45,347 nt of DNA from an uncultured Eubacteriales bacterium. GTDB lineage: Bacteria; Bacillota; Clostridia; Lachnospirales; CAG-274. The DNA is taken from contig CAJKOJ010000009.1 of the NCBI GenBank assembly GCA_905201505.1, positions 1 to 45,347 of the forward strand, given 5' to 3'. Shown here one piece after another: positions 24,587 to 32,730 of this stretch. Numbering within the stretch: the stretch's first letter is position 1; each line of letters starts with the position of its first letter. A program made the position numbers and the translations under genes. Under the pieces are notes generated by a model, which was not told the DNA's origin, did not search any database, and saw nothing but the letters and a program-made list of their open reading frames with translations.

Positions 24587-24644
24587 ATGTATATAGACAA
24601 AAAGTGTTAATAAAATGTTTAAAATGTGAAGTGGAGGGCCTTGT

Positions 24645-25403
24645 ATGAATATAATATTATCAGTAAATGATGAAATTGAAAGAATGAGCCTTAAAGCGGT
24701 ATTAAAAAGAGTAGATATTATATCTGACATCACTGTTATGGATGATGTAAATACAATAATAAGCTTTATGGAGAACAGTACTAAAACTATAGCTATTATC
24801 GGTCTTGAAAAATTTATAGACAGTGTAATGGAGACGTTTTCTAATATAAGAGATTTGAAATTAAAAAATTCAGAAGCTAAATTTATCCTTATAGCTGACA
24901 GGGATGAGGATGTGATAACTTCTGCTGCTTTCAGGTTTGGTATTAATTATGTAATTGTAAGACCGTATGAACTTGAAACAATAGTTGAAAGAATTCAGGA
25001 TTTAACGGTTTCCGGTGTTATTATAAACGAAAACCTTGAAAATAAAAACAAGCAAGTATATATTGAGAGAATGACCTCGTCCATATTAAATGGGACGGGC
25101 ATTCTTCCTAATCTGAAAGGATATAAATATCTTAAAGAAGCAATTGTCAGCGGTTATTCTAACAGAGAAATGCTTGATGCAGTTACTAAGTTCCTTTATC
25201 CTGAGATTGCAAAAAACAACAATACAACTGCGGACAGAGTTGAAAGAGCGATAAGACACGCAATAGAGTCTGCATGGAATAAATGCGGAGGAAATGGATT
25301 TTATGAAAAGATGGGCTTTGGAAGTGCCTATGATAATAAAAGACCAACAAACAGTGAGTACATATTTGCAGTTGTTGAATATTTAAATAACCATGCTTTA
25401 TAA
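24645..25403 (+). CDS. spo0A: Spo0A with intact effector domain but degenerate receiver domain
   Basis: This 252-residue protein is Spo0A by position (after spoIVB) and by its C-terminal effector domain (about 138-252). That domain keeps YKYLKEAI, TADRVERAIRHAIESAW (195-211) and RPTNSEYI (234-241), so binding to 0A boxes is expected. The N-terminal receiver fold (about 1-125) is recognisable in length but its phosphorylation pocket is gone: the phospho-acceptor Asp at the end of strand 3 is Gly53 (IAIIG), one of the two acidic residues is Asn8 (SVNDE), the switch Thr is Ala84 (ILIAD), and the conserved Lys is Arg106 (VIVRPYE). It should not be phosphorylated in the usual way. GGAGG upstream of the ATG fixes the start, and a terminator follows. 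Confidence 0.93.
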   Translation: MNIILSVNDEIERMSLKAVLKRVDIISDITVMDDVNTIISFMENSTKTIAIIGLEKFIDSVMETFSNIRDLKLKNSEAKFILIADRDEDVITSAAFRFGINYVIVRPYELETIVERIQDLTVSGVIINENLENKNKQVYIERMTSSILNGTGILPNLKGYKYLKEAIVSGYSNREMLDAVTKFLYPEIAKNNNTTADRVERAIRHAIESAWNKCGGNGFYEKMGFGSAYDNKRPTNSEYIFAVVEYLNNHAL

Positions 25404-25404
25404 T

Positions 25405-25444
25405 AAAAATCCGGTGTCAATGTATAAGAGATGCCGGTTTTTTT
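25405..25444 (+). terminator. Terminator after spo0A
   Basis: CCGGTGTC/GATGCCGG stem (two G-U wobbles), A-run before and seven T after. Confidence 0.85.
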
Positions 25445-25531
25445 CATTAAAATAAACTTAGTGTAATTATGACAAAAATATTAAATTAAGGCTTATATTG
25501 TTTTATACAGGTATATATTAATAATAATTTG

Positions 25532-25561
25532 TTGCATTGTTTAACAAACTTATGTTATAAT
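25532..25561 (+). promoter_or_regulatory. Promoter of mutS2
   Basis: TTGCAT (25532-25537), 18 bp, TATAAT (25556-25561), 32 bp before the start codon. Confidence 0.6.
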
Positions 25562-25593
25562 ATATAAAGAGTTTAATTAAGGAGTATGCGTAT

Positions 25594-27954
25594 ATGAACA
25601 ATAAGGCTCTCAGAGTGTTGGAATTTAATAAAATAATTGATATGCTGAGACAGTATGCCGCCTCTGAAATGGGAAAGGCAATTGTTGATAATTTAATGCC
25701 CAGTACAGACATTAATGAAATTACTTTAAATCAAAAAGAGACTTCAGAGGCTGTATCAATGATACTGAAAAAGGGCTCTTTGGGTTTAGGAGGACTGCGT
25801 CCTGTTGAAGAATATATAAAAAGAGTAAATGTCAGCGGGGTATTGAATATTGATGAACTTATTCATATAGGTGATTTTCTGAGAGTATCAAGACGTGCTA
25901 AAGATTATGCAAAAAGTGAAAGTAAAAATGACAGCTTTCCTTTGCTTGAACCTCAGTTTAACTCAATAGAAACAGTGAACGATCTTGAAAGGGAAATTGA
26001 AAGATGTATTCCGTCACCAAGTGAAATTGTTGATGACGCTTCAAGAACGTTAAGAGAAATAAGAAGAAATATAAGAATTGCAAATGACAGAATAAAGGAA
26101 CAGCTTAATTCCATTATTCATTCAAATACCTATAAAAATATGCTCCAGGAGGCTGTAATTACAATAAGAAATGAAAGATACTGCGTACCTATAAAGCAGG
26201 AATATAAAAATGCTTTTTCAGGTCTTATACATGACCAGTCTGCGACAGGAGCTACTGTATTTATTGAACCTATAAGTGTTGTGCAGCTCAATAACAAAAT
26301 AAAAGAACTCCATAATAATGAAAAGACAGAAATTGAAAGAATACTTGCACTTTTATCTGCAAAAGTAGCTGATAATTCAGAAGTAATATTATCAAATGCA
26401 GATATTCTGGCACATATAGATTTTGTATTTGCAAAAGCTGAGCTTTCTATAAAAATGAAAGGCATTGAGCCTAAGTTTAATAACAGCGGATATGTAAATA
26501 TTAAAAAGGCAAGACATCCTTTGCTTGACAGTAAAACTGTTGTACCTACTGATATTTATATAGGCAAGAAGTTTAATACACTGCTTATAACAGGACCTAA
26601 TACAGGGGGTAAGACCGTAAGCCTTAAAACACTTGGTCTTTTTACGCTTATGGGTCAGGCCGGACTGCATATTTCAGCCTTTGATAATTCTGAACTTGCA
26701 GTGTTTGACAATGTATTTGCTGATATTGGTGATGAACAGAGCATTGAACAGAGCTTAAGTACATTTTCATCTCATATGACAAATATTGTTAAGATACTTG
26801 ACAGTGTTACACCGGATTCACTTGTGCTTCTTGATGAACTTGGTGCAGGTACTGATCCTACTGAAGGTGCAGCTCTTGCTATTTCTATAATAAAATATCT
26901 TCATGCTTTAGGCGTGCGTACTGCTGTTACTACTCATTACAGTGAATTAAAGGTGTTTGCACTGACTACAGAAGGAATTGAAAATGCTTCCTGTGAATTT
27001 GATGTGGAAACATTAAGACCGACATATAGACTTCTTATAGGAGTACCGGGAAAAAGTAATGCTTTTGCTATTTCTCAAAGACTTGGACTGCCTGAATATA
27101 TTATAAATGAAGCTAAAGAGGTGTTGAGCCACGAAGATCTTAGGTTTGAGGATGTAATAACAGACCTTGAAATAAGCCGTAAAGCTCTTGTAATTGAACA
27201 GGAGAAAGCAGAGGAGTACAGAAAAGAGGCTCAAAGGCTTAAAAGCGAGACAGAAAAACAGAGAAACAAGCTTGAAGAACAGAGAGAAAAAATAATAAGA
27301 CAGGCAAATGAAAAGGCAAGATCCCTTATAAGTGATGCTAAAGATGAGGCTGACGCAATAATAAAAGAAATGCGTAAAATGCAGAGGGATGGTTTAAATA
27401 CTCAGGCACTTGAGGAGCAGAGAGCAAAACTTAAAGATAAAATGAGTAAGGTTGAAAGTAAACTGTCTGCAAAGGGTGAACATAAAGTACCAAAGACTTT
27501 AGTCAAAGGTGACAGAGTTAAAATACACTCATTAAATCAGACAGGTATTGTGTCTGTGCCGCCTAATAAAAACGGCGATGTTAAAGTAAAGGCCGGTATT
27601 ATGACGATAACTGTAAATATTAAGGATTTGTCTCTTGATACCAGTGAAGAACAGCTTACTTATGAGCCTAAGAAATTTGCTACGAATATTTCAAGAAAGA
27701 AAAGAAGCAATGTTTCAGCGGAAGTTGATTTAAGAGGTATGCTTGCTCTTGAGGCAATTGATAAGTTGGACAAGTACCTTGACGATGTTTATTTGGCGGG
27801 GGTATCACCTGTAACCATTATACATGGCAAGGGCACCGGTGCGTTAAGAAAGGCTGTACATGAATACCTGAGGGGAAATCCCAGGGTTAAAGGCTACAGG
27901 CTCGGTCAGTACGGAGAGGGAGAAGCCGGTGTAACTATTGTTGAAATGAAATAA
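25594..27954 (+). CDS. mutS2: MutS2 ATPase/endonuclease
   Basis: This 786-residue protein is full-length MutS2. The clamp and core helical region (about 1-300) leads to the ABC-type ATPase with Walker A GPNTGGKT (334-341, Lys340), then Walker B LVLLDELGAGTDP and THYSELK. A long coiled coil (about 510-620) and a C-terminal Smr nuclease domain (about 711-786, with VDLRGMLALEA and IIHGKGTGALRKAV) follow. Unlike MutS it lacks the mismatch-reading domains. Family members suppress recombination or, in B. subtilis, split collided ribosomes. AAGGAG nine bases upstream supports the ATG. A decayed copy of its last codons lies 31 bases past the stop. Confidence 0.96.
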   Translation: MNNKALRVLEFNKIIDMLRQYAASEMGKAIVDNLMPSTDINEITLNQKETSEAVSMILKKGSLGLGGLRPVEEYIKRVNVSGVLNIDELIHIGDFLRVSRRAKDYAKSESKNDSFPLLEPQFNSIETVNDLEREIERCIPSPSEIVDDASRTLREIRRNIRIANDRIKEQLNSIIHSNTYKNMLQEAVITIRNERYCVPIKQEYKNAFSGLIHDQSATGATVFIEPISVVQLNNKIKELHNNEKTEIERILALLSAKVADNSEVILSNADILAHIDFVFAKAELSIKMKGIEPKFNNSGYVNIKKARHPLLDSKTVVPTDIYIGKKFNTLLITGPNTGGKTVSLKTLGLFTLMGQAGLHISAFDNSELAVFDNVFADIGDEQSIEQSLSTFSSHMTNIVKILDSVTPDSLVLLDELGAGTDPTEGAALAISIIKYLHALGVRTAVTTHYSELKVFALTTEGIENASCEFDVETLRPTYRLLIGVPGKSNAFAISQRLGLPEYIINEAKEVLSHEDLRFEDVITDLEISRKALVIEQEKAEEYRKEAQRLKSETEKQRNKLEEQREKIIRQANEKARSLISDAKDEADAIIKEMRKMQRDGLNTQALEEQRAKLKDKMSKVESKLSAKGEHKVPKTLVKGDRVKIHSLNQTGIVSVPPNKNGDVKVKAGIMTITVNIKDLSLDTSEEQLTYEPKKFATNISRKKRSNVSAEVDLRGMLALEAIDKLDKYLDDVYLAGVSPVTIIHGKGTGALRKAVHEYLRGNPRVKGYRLGQYGEGEAGVTIVEMK

Positions 27955-27985
27955 TAATATCATCATTGTGCTCAAGCACGAAAAG

Positions 27986-28018
27986 GAAACCGGTGTAATT
28001 ATTATTGAAATAAAATAA
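27986..28018 (+). pseudogene. Decayed duplicate of the mutS2 3' end
   Basis: This 33-base stretch matches the last 33 bases of mutS2 (27922-27954) at 29 positions, at an offset of 64 bases. It would read ETGVIIIEIK-stop against EAGVTIVEMK-stop in mutS2. All four differences are G-to-A or C-to-T changes. It has no start or ribosome site, so it is a remnant of a duplication or a recombination scar. Confidence 0.6.
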
Positions 28019-28055
28019 AAAGGATAATAAGAGGATGCAAAAGGAGAAAGAATTT

Positions 28056-28754
28056 ATGGATAATAACAACACAAAATTGAGGGTCTTAATTATTGATGAT
28101 GATGTGCATATAGCTGAACTTATTTCTCTTTACATGGAAAAAGAAGGATATGAAACTTTTGAAGTACACAGTGGTGATGAAGCAATTGAGGCTTTTAAGA
28201 AATTTGACCCGCATATGGTGCTGCTGGATATAATGCTGCCTGGTATTGATGGATACCAGGTATGCAGAAAGATACGCCAGATAAGTAATACACCTATCAT
28301 AATGCTTACAGCAAAAGGTGATACCTTTGACAAGGTTTTAGGACTTGAAATGGGTGCCGATGATTATATGGTAAAACCATTTGATTCTAAAGAATTGGTT
28401 GCAAGGGTTAAAGCTGTTTTAAGAAGATATGATACTAAAAAGGAAAATGAGATAAAAAAGATTGTGTATCCTAATCTTGTAATTAATCAAGGAACTTATC
28501 TTGTTACATACCATGGCAGGGATATATCGCTGCCTCCTAAGGAATTTGAACTTTTAAGTTTTCTTGCACAGCATCCTAATCAGGTGTTTACAAGAGAAAA
28601 ACTCCTTGACAAAATATGGGGGTATGAGTTTGTAGGGGATACAAGGACTGTTGATGTACATATAAAAAGAATAAGAGAAAAGCTAAACCAAGACGATCCG
28701 TGGAGTATAATGACTATATGGAGTGTAGGATATAAATTTAGTGTTAAAAGTTAA
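28056..28754 (+). CDS. OmpR/PhoB-family response regulator, no adjacent kinase
   Basis: This 232-residue two-component regulator has an intact receiver: acidic DDD at 14-16, phospho-acceptor Asp58 (LLDIMLPG), Thr85 and Lys107 (VKPFD). The C-terminal OmpR-type winged helix is at about 130-228 (LPPKEFELLSFLAQHPNQVFTREKLL, then TRTVDVHIKRIREKL). AAGGAG nine bases before the ATG at 28056 makes that start better than the ATG at 28035. No histidine kinase lies nearby, so its partner is elsewhere. The general form resembles WalR/PhoP/ResD-type regulators, but the target cannot be read. It may be co-transcribed with mutS2, from which it is separated by about 100 bases and no terminator. Confidence 0.9.
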   Translation: MDNNNTKLRVLIIDDDVHIAELISLYMEKEGYETFEVHSGDEAIEAFKKFDPHMVLLDIMLPGIDGYQVCRKIRQISNTPIIMLTAKGDTFDKVLGLEMGADDYMVKPFDSKELVARVKAVLRRYDTKKENEIKKIVYPNLVINQGTYLVTYHGRDISLPPKEFELLSFLAQHPNQVFTREKLLDKIWGYEFVGDTRTVDVHIKRIREKLNQDDPWSIMTIWSVGYKFSVKS

Positions 28755-28762
28755 AAAAATAC

Positions 28763-28791
28763 TTGAAAAATACGGTATTGTGTGATATAGT
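28763..28791 (+). promoter_or_regulatory. Promoter of secG
   Basis: TTGAAA (28763-28768), 17 bp, TATAGT (28786-28791), about 115 bp upstream of the secG start. Confidence 0.55.
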
Positions 28792-28904
28792 TAAAAAGAT
28801 AGATTGCAGAGGACTAAATTGTCTTATGTTATAAAAGCGACCCAACAGTGTAAATACAGGGTAAAGTGCTTAATAAAGTAAGTATATTATCAGGAGGTGT
28901 CATA

Positions 28905-29156
28905 ATGAGTACAGCATTTATTATTATTTGTGTTTTAATTGCTATTGCAAGTTTTGCATTAGTTGCTTTAATTCTTATGCAGAAGAAACAGGCGGCAGGC
29001 TTTACAAGTGCTATGGGCGGCGGTATGAGTTCAGGTCAGTCTACTTACTGGGATAAGAACAAGAAAAACTCTATGGAGGGTAAGCTTGAATTTTATACTA
29101 AGGTTGTAGCTGTTGTATATGTTCTTCTTATTCTTGCAAGTAATTTTGTAAAATAA
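28905..29156 (+). CDS. secG: Preprotein translocase subunit SecG
   Basis: This 83-residue membrane protein is the small accessory subunit of the SecYEG channel. It has two membrane helices (about 3-25 and 60-80) joined by a Gly/Ser-rich loop containing the family pattern QAAGFTSAMGGGMS and the conserved charged stretch before helix 2. AGGAGG upstream of the ATG at 28905 fixes the start; an upstream in-frame ATG at 28866 has no site. In Firmicutes secG is often followed by rnr, smpB and ssrA. Here rnr follows after a long gap, but smpB and ssrA are not seen. Confidence 0.92.
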   Translation: MSTAFIIICVLIAIASFALVALILMQKKQAAGFTSAMGGGMSSGQSTYWDKNKKNSMEGKLEFYTKVVAVVYVLLILASNFVK

Positions 29157-29167
29157 TAAAGTAATGT

Positions 29168-29203
29168 AAAAAACTGCTGTGCTTAAAAGTGCAGCAGTTT
29201 TTT
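29168..29203 (+). terminator. Terminator after secG
   Basis: Perfect AAAAAACTGCTG/CAGCAGTTTTTT stem, 11 bases after the stop codon. Confidence 0.95.
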
Positions 29204-29696
29204 GTTTATAAAACAATTTTGTTTTACAAAATAGTTTGTAGTATAAGGAAAAAGGTTGTATAATATAAATAAGAATATTGCCATAAAATAAAGTTATATG
29301 ATATATAAAAGCGAATAGCCTTGCATATTATAAAATTAAATAAATTGATAATAAAGTATTTTGACTGACTAAATGAAAAAATTATAAATATGTTATATAC
29401 TTGTACAACATAAAAAGAGATAATAATATTTAATGCAATGTTTAAAGTAAGATAATTATAAAAGAAAAGTTGCTGTGTGTATTATAGATTAAAACTTATC
29501 TGACAATAAAAAATAAGAAAAAATAAAAGTTTGTAAAAGAAGTAAATGTTGTTTATTAAAGAAGAAGTAAAAAGGTATGGACTTCTTATAAAAGCGGTAA
29601 AATAAAAATAGAATTAAATAATTAAAGATATAAAAGGCAGCATAAATATAGGTAATTGATATAGAGGCTGAAATTTTAAAACCGAGAGGTGTTATT
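29204..29696 (+). other. 493-bp gene-free region / long rnr leader
   Basis: No credible gene is seen. The top strand is very purine-rich past 29390. The best promoter is TTGTAG (29236-29241), 17 bp, TATAAT (29259-29264), which would give rnr an untranslated leader of about 430 bases. A weak 19-codon frame begins with the ATG at 29548, and an AAGAAGT/ACTTCTT inverted repeat lies at 29562-29587. It may be a decayed gene or a structured leader. Confidence 0.4.
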
Positions 29697-31877
29697 ATGG
29701 ATAGAGAAAAAACAAGCACATACGAACAAAGGAAGGAAACTGTACTTGGGTTTATAAAAGATAAGGAATACAGACCTATGAGAGTAAAGGATATTGCAGT
29801 GTTTATGCAAGTTCCTTATGATGAAATCCAGCTTTTATTTGATATAATTGATGAACTTGAGGCTGAAGGAAAAATTTTGGAGACAAAAAAAGGAAAGATT
29901 GTTGCAGCTGAAACTCTTCATCAATATCCAGGTACATTTACCGGTAATGGAAGAGGATTTGGTTTTGTCAGCATTGAAGGTATGGAAGATGAAATATTTA
30001 TACCTGCAAATGCTACAAATGGTGCTATGCACAAGGATAAAGTTATATGCAGAATATTAAAGCAGACAGGCAGACGTGCTGAAGGCGAAATTATAAAGGT
30101 ACTTGGGCATGGTATGAAGCATATTGTAGGTACCTATCAGCAGGTGAAAAATTACGGTTTTGTTATACCTGATGACAAAAAAATATGTGATGATATTTTT
30201 ATAGGCACAGGGGACAGCAAAGGTGCTGTAACAGGTCACAAGGTGCTTGTGAAAATAACTAAAGCACCAACAAGCAAAGATAATCCTGAAGGTGTAGTAA
30301 CTGAAATACTCGGACATATTAACGACCCAGGAGTTGACATTTTATCAATAATAATGCAATATGACCTTCCAACAGAATTTCCTGATGAGGTTTATAAGGA
30401 AGTTGAGGAAATTAATGATACAATTGAAAATGAGGATAAATCCGACAGGGATGACCTTAGAGATGTGGTAATGGTTACCATTGATGGAGAAGACGCTAAA
30501 GATTTAGATGACGCTGTGTCAGTTGAAAGGCTTGAAAACGGTAACTATAAGCTTGGTGTATATATTGCAGATGTATCCTATTATGTGAGAGAAAAATCTG
30601 CTCTTGACAGGGAAGCATATAAAAGGGGTACGAGTGTTTATTTAGTTGACAGGGTTATTCCTATGCTTCCTCACAAGTTATCAAACGGTATATGCTCCTT
30701 AAATGCTGGTGAGGACAGATTCACTCTTTGCTGCATAATGGAGATAAACAGTAAGGGTGAAGTTGTATCTTCTGATATTAAAAAAGCTATAATTAATGTA
30801 AACAGGAGAATGAGCTATACTGTTGTATATGATTTGCTGACAAATGAAAATTCACAGTATTATGAAGAATATAAAGAGCTTGTGCCTATGTTTAAAGAAA
30901 TGGAAAAACTCAGAAATATTCTTCTTAAGAAAAGGCAAAAAAGAGGTGCCATTGAATTTGAAAATGAAGAAGCTAAAATTATACTTGATGAAAATGGAAA
31001 ACCTGTTGATATAGTAAAAAGAGAGAGAAATGTGGCAACAAGTATAATTGAAGAATTTATGCTTATAGCAAATGAGACTGTTGCAGAGCATTTTTATTGG
31101 CTTGAAGTTCCTTTTGTATATAGAACTCATGAGGTGCCGGATGAAGAAAAGTATGAAAAGCTTCAACTTTTTGTTGCAAAGTTTGGTTATACCTTAAAGG
31201 GAAGTTCAAATCACCCTAAGAGTTATCAGCAGCTGCTGATGCAGACAGAGGATAAACCTGAAGAAATGCTTATACACAGAATGACATTAAGAAGTATGAA
31301 ACAGGCAAAGTATACTGCTGAAAACGGAAAGCATTTTGGACTTGCTGCAACATACTACTGTCATTTTACATCACCTATAAGAAGATACCCTGATTTGCAG
31401 ATACACAGAATTATAAGTGAGTATCTTGCAGGTCATTTGGATGAAAGCAGAATTTATCACTATAAAAAGATACTGACTGAAGTTGCAAATCTCTGTTCAA
31501 TAAATGAAAGAAAAGCAGACGATGCTGAAAGAGATACAGATAAATACAAAATTGTTGAATTTATGCAGGATAAGGTCGGTCAGGAATTTGACGGCATTAT
31601 TTCAAGTGTTACTTCATGGGGAATATATGTTGAGCTGCCTAATATTGTTGAAGGTATGGTATCAGTTAAAGACCTTGATGATGACTTTTATGAATATGAT
31701 GAAGATAATTTGAGATATATAGGTGAAAATACTCATAAGACATATACAATAGGAGACAAGGTAAGAGTTGTACTGACAAGGGCAAGTCTTGATACAAGGA
31801 CAATTGATTTCGAATTTGTGGAGGAAGATGAAAGTGAAAAAATTCTTGCACAGTTCAGAAACAAGGTAATTAAATAA
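29697..31877 (+). CDS. rnr: Ribonuclease R
   Basis: This 726-residue 3'-to-5' exoribonuclease degrades structured RNA and takes part in rRNA and mRNA turnover. The order is an N-terminal helix-turn-helix-like segment (about 10-65), two cold-shock OB folds (about 75-220), the RNB catalytic domain (about 250-580) and a C-terminal S1 domain (about 626-710). The metal-binding acidic cluster is Asp263, Asp269, Asp271 and Asp272 (DGEDAKDLDD). HFTSPIRRYPDLQIHR is another family signature. There is no lysine-rich tail after S1. GAGAGG seven bases before the ATG supports the start. It follows secG as in many Firmicutes, but behind its own long leader. Confidence 0.96.
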   Translation: MDREKTSTYEQRKETVLGFIKDKEYRPMRVKDIAVFMQVPYDEIQLLFDIIDELEAEGKILETKKGKIVAAETLHQYPGTFTGNGRGFGFVSIEGMEDEIFIPANATNGAMHKDKVICRILKQTGRRAEGEIIKVLGHGMKHIVGTYQQVKNYGFVIPDDKKICDDIFIGTGDSKGAVTGHKVLVKITKAPTSKDNPEGVVTEILGHINDPGVDILSIIMQYDLPTEFPDEVYKEVEEINDTIENEDKSDRDDLRDVVMVTIDGEDAKDLDDAVSVERLENGNYKLGVYIADVSYYVREKSALDREAYKRGTSVYLVDRVIPMLPHKLSNGICSLNAGEDRFTLCCIMEINSKGEVVSSDIKKAIINVNRRMSYTVVYDLLTNENSQYYEEYKELVPMFKEMEKLRNILLKKRQKRGAIEFENEEAKIILDENGKPVDIVKRERNVATSIIEEFMLIANETVAEHFYWLEVPFVYRTHEVPDEEKYEKLQLFVAKFGYTLKGSSNHPKSYQQLLMQTEDKPEEMLIHRMTLRSMKQAKYTAENGKHFGLAATYYCHFTSPIRRYPDLQIHRIISEYLAGHLDESRIYHYKKILTEVANLCSINERKADDAERDTDKYKIVEFMQDKVGQEFDGIISSVTSWGIYVELPNIVEGMVSVKDLDDDFYEYDEDNLRYIGENTHKTYTIGDKVRVVLTRASLDTRTIDFEFVEEDESEKILAQFRNKVIK

Positions 31878-31893
31878 TTGAATTATAAAAGGG

Positions 31894-31916
31894 CTTATCT
31901 GCTTGGGTGAGCCCTG
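31894..31916 (+). terminator. Hairpin after rnr, weak terminator
   Basis: GGGCTTATC pairs with GGTGAGCCC (two G-U wobbles). No T-run follows, so it may be only a partial terminator or a processing barrier; the next gene starts 17 bases later. Confidence 0.4.
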
Positions 31917-31932
31917 AATTGAAGGTGACAGA

Positions 31933-32691
31933 GTGTACGGTGTATATTTCAGCGGAACGGGAAATACAAAGTTCTGTGTTCAGAAATTTATAGAATTTTT
32001 CGGCAAAGGTGAAATTTGTTCTATAGAAGAAAAGAATACTGCAGAAAAAATAAAAAGCAGTGATAAACTTGTGTTTGCTTATCCCACTTATTACAGCAAT
32101 ATGCCTAAAATTGTAAGAGATTTTATTGTTGAAAATAAGGATATTTGGCAGAATAAGAAAATTTTTATTATTGTAACTATGGGACTTTTCAGCGGTGATG
32201 GTGCTGGTGTATCTGCAAGGTTATTAAAAAAATACGGTGCTGAGATTATTGGTGGATTACATATTAAAATGCCTGATGCTGTATGTGATGTAAGGGCATT
32301 AAAAAGATCTTATAAGGAAAACAAAAAAATTGTAGAGAGAGCCGTGAGTAAAATCAGAACTGGGGCGGCAAATATAAATGAAGGCAAAGTGCCTCAAGAC
32401 GGATTGGGGACTTTTTGCCGTATAGCCGGGATACTTGGTCAAAGACTGTATTTTTATAACAAAACAAGAAACTACAGCGATAAGCTGAAAATAAATAGTG
32501 AAAAATGTATAGGTTGCGGCAAATGTGCCCAATTATGTCCTATGAAAAATATATCTGTAAGGGATAATAAGGCTGATGCAGGAAACAGATGTACAATGTG
32601 CTACAGATGTATAAGCAATTGCCCTGAGAAGGCTATAACACTTATAGGAAAAGATGTTGAGGAACAAGTTAATATTGAAAAATATTTATAG
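31933..32691 (+). CDS. EFR1-type flavodoxin-like plus 2[4Fe-4S] ferredoxin protein
   Basis: This 252-residue redox protein joins an N-terminal flavodoxin-like domain (about 1-150, starting YFSGTGNTKFC, which binds the FMN phosphate, and AYPTYYSNMP) to a C-terminal bacterial ferredoxin domain. Eight Cys are in two canonical sets: 192, 195, 198, 202 (CIGCGKCAQLCP) and 220, 223, 226, 230 (CTMCYRCISNCP). Such EFR1-family proteins are abundant in anaerobic Firmicutes and probably pass low-potential electrons; partners are unknown. The start is GTG with AAGGTG six bases upstream. It sits 55 bases after rnr and 39 bases before a diguanylate cyclase. Confidence 0.88.
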   Translation: MYGVYFSGTGNTKFCVQKFIEFFGKGEICSIEEKNTAEKIKSSDKLVFAYPTYYSNMPKIVRDFIVENKDIWQNKKIFIIVTMGLFSGDGAGVSARLLKKYGAEIIGGLHIKMPDAVCDVRALKRSYKENKKIVERAVSKIRTGAANINEGKVPQDGLGTFCRIAGILGQRLYFYNKTRNYSDKLKINSEKCIGCGKCAQLCPMKNISVRDNKADAGNRCTMCYRCISNCPEKAITLIGKDVEEQVNIEKYL

Positions 32692-32730
32692 AATATATTT
32701 ATACAGACATATAATACAAGGAGGTTACTT

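Noticed and set aside
27968..27979. GTGCT-CA-AGCAC palindrome after mutS2 as a terminator
   Set aside because: The loop would be two bases and no T-run follows.
28849..28865. TGTAAA-N5-GGTAAA upstream of secG, a one-mismatch WalR-like repeat
   Set aside because: It is not near a wall gene and has no promoter in the right place. It shows that one-mismatch hits arise by chance, which tempers the other WalR calls.
29204..29696. tmRNA (ssrA) or smpB, expected near secG-rnr
   Set aside because: No Ala-tRNA-like ends or tag-encoding segment could be found, and no SmpB frame exists.
29489..29719. Hydrophobic 76-residue minus-strand frame upstream of rnr
   Set aside because: Composition follows from purine-rich DNA read backwards; no ribosome site, and it overlaps the rnr start.
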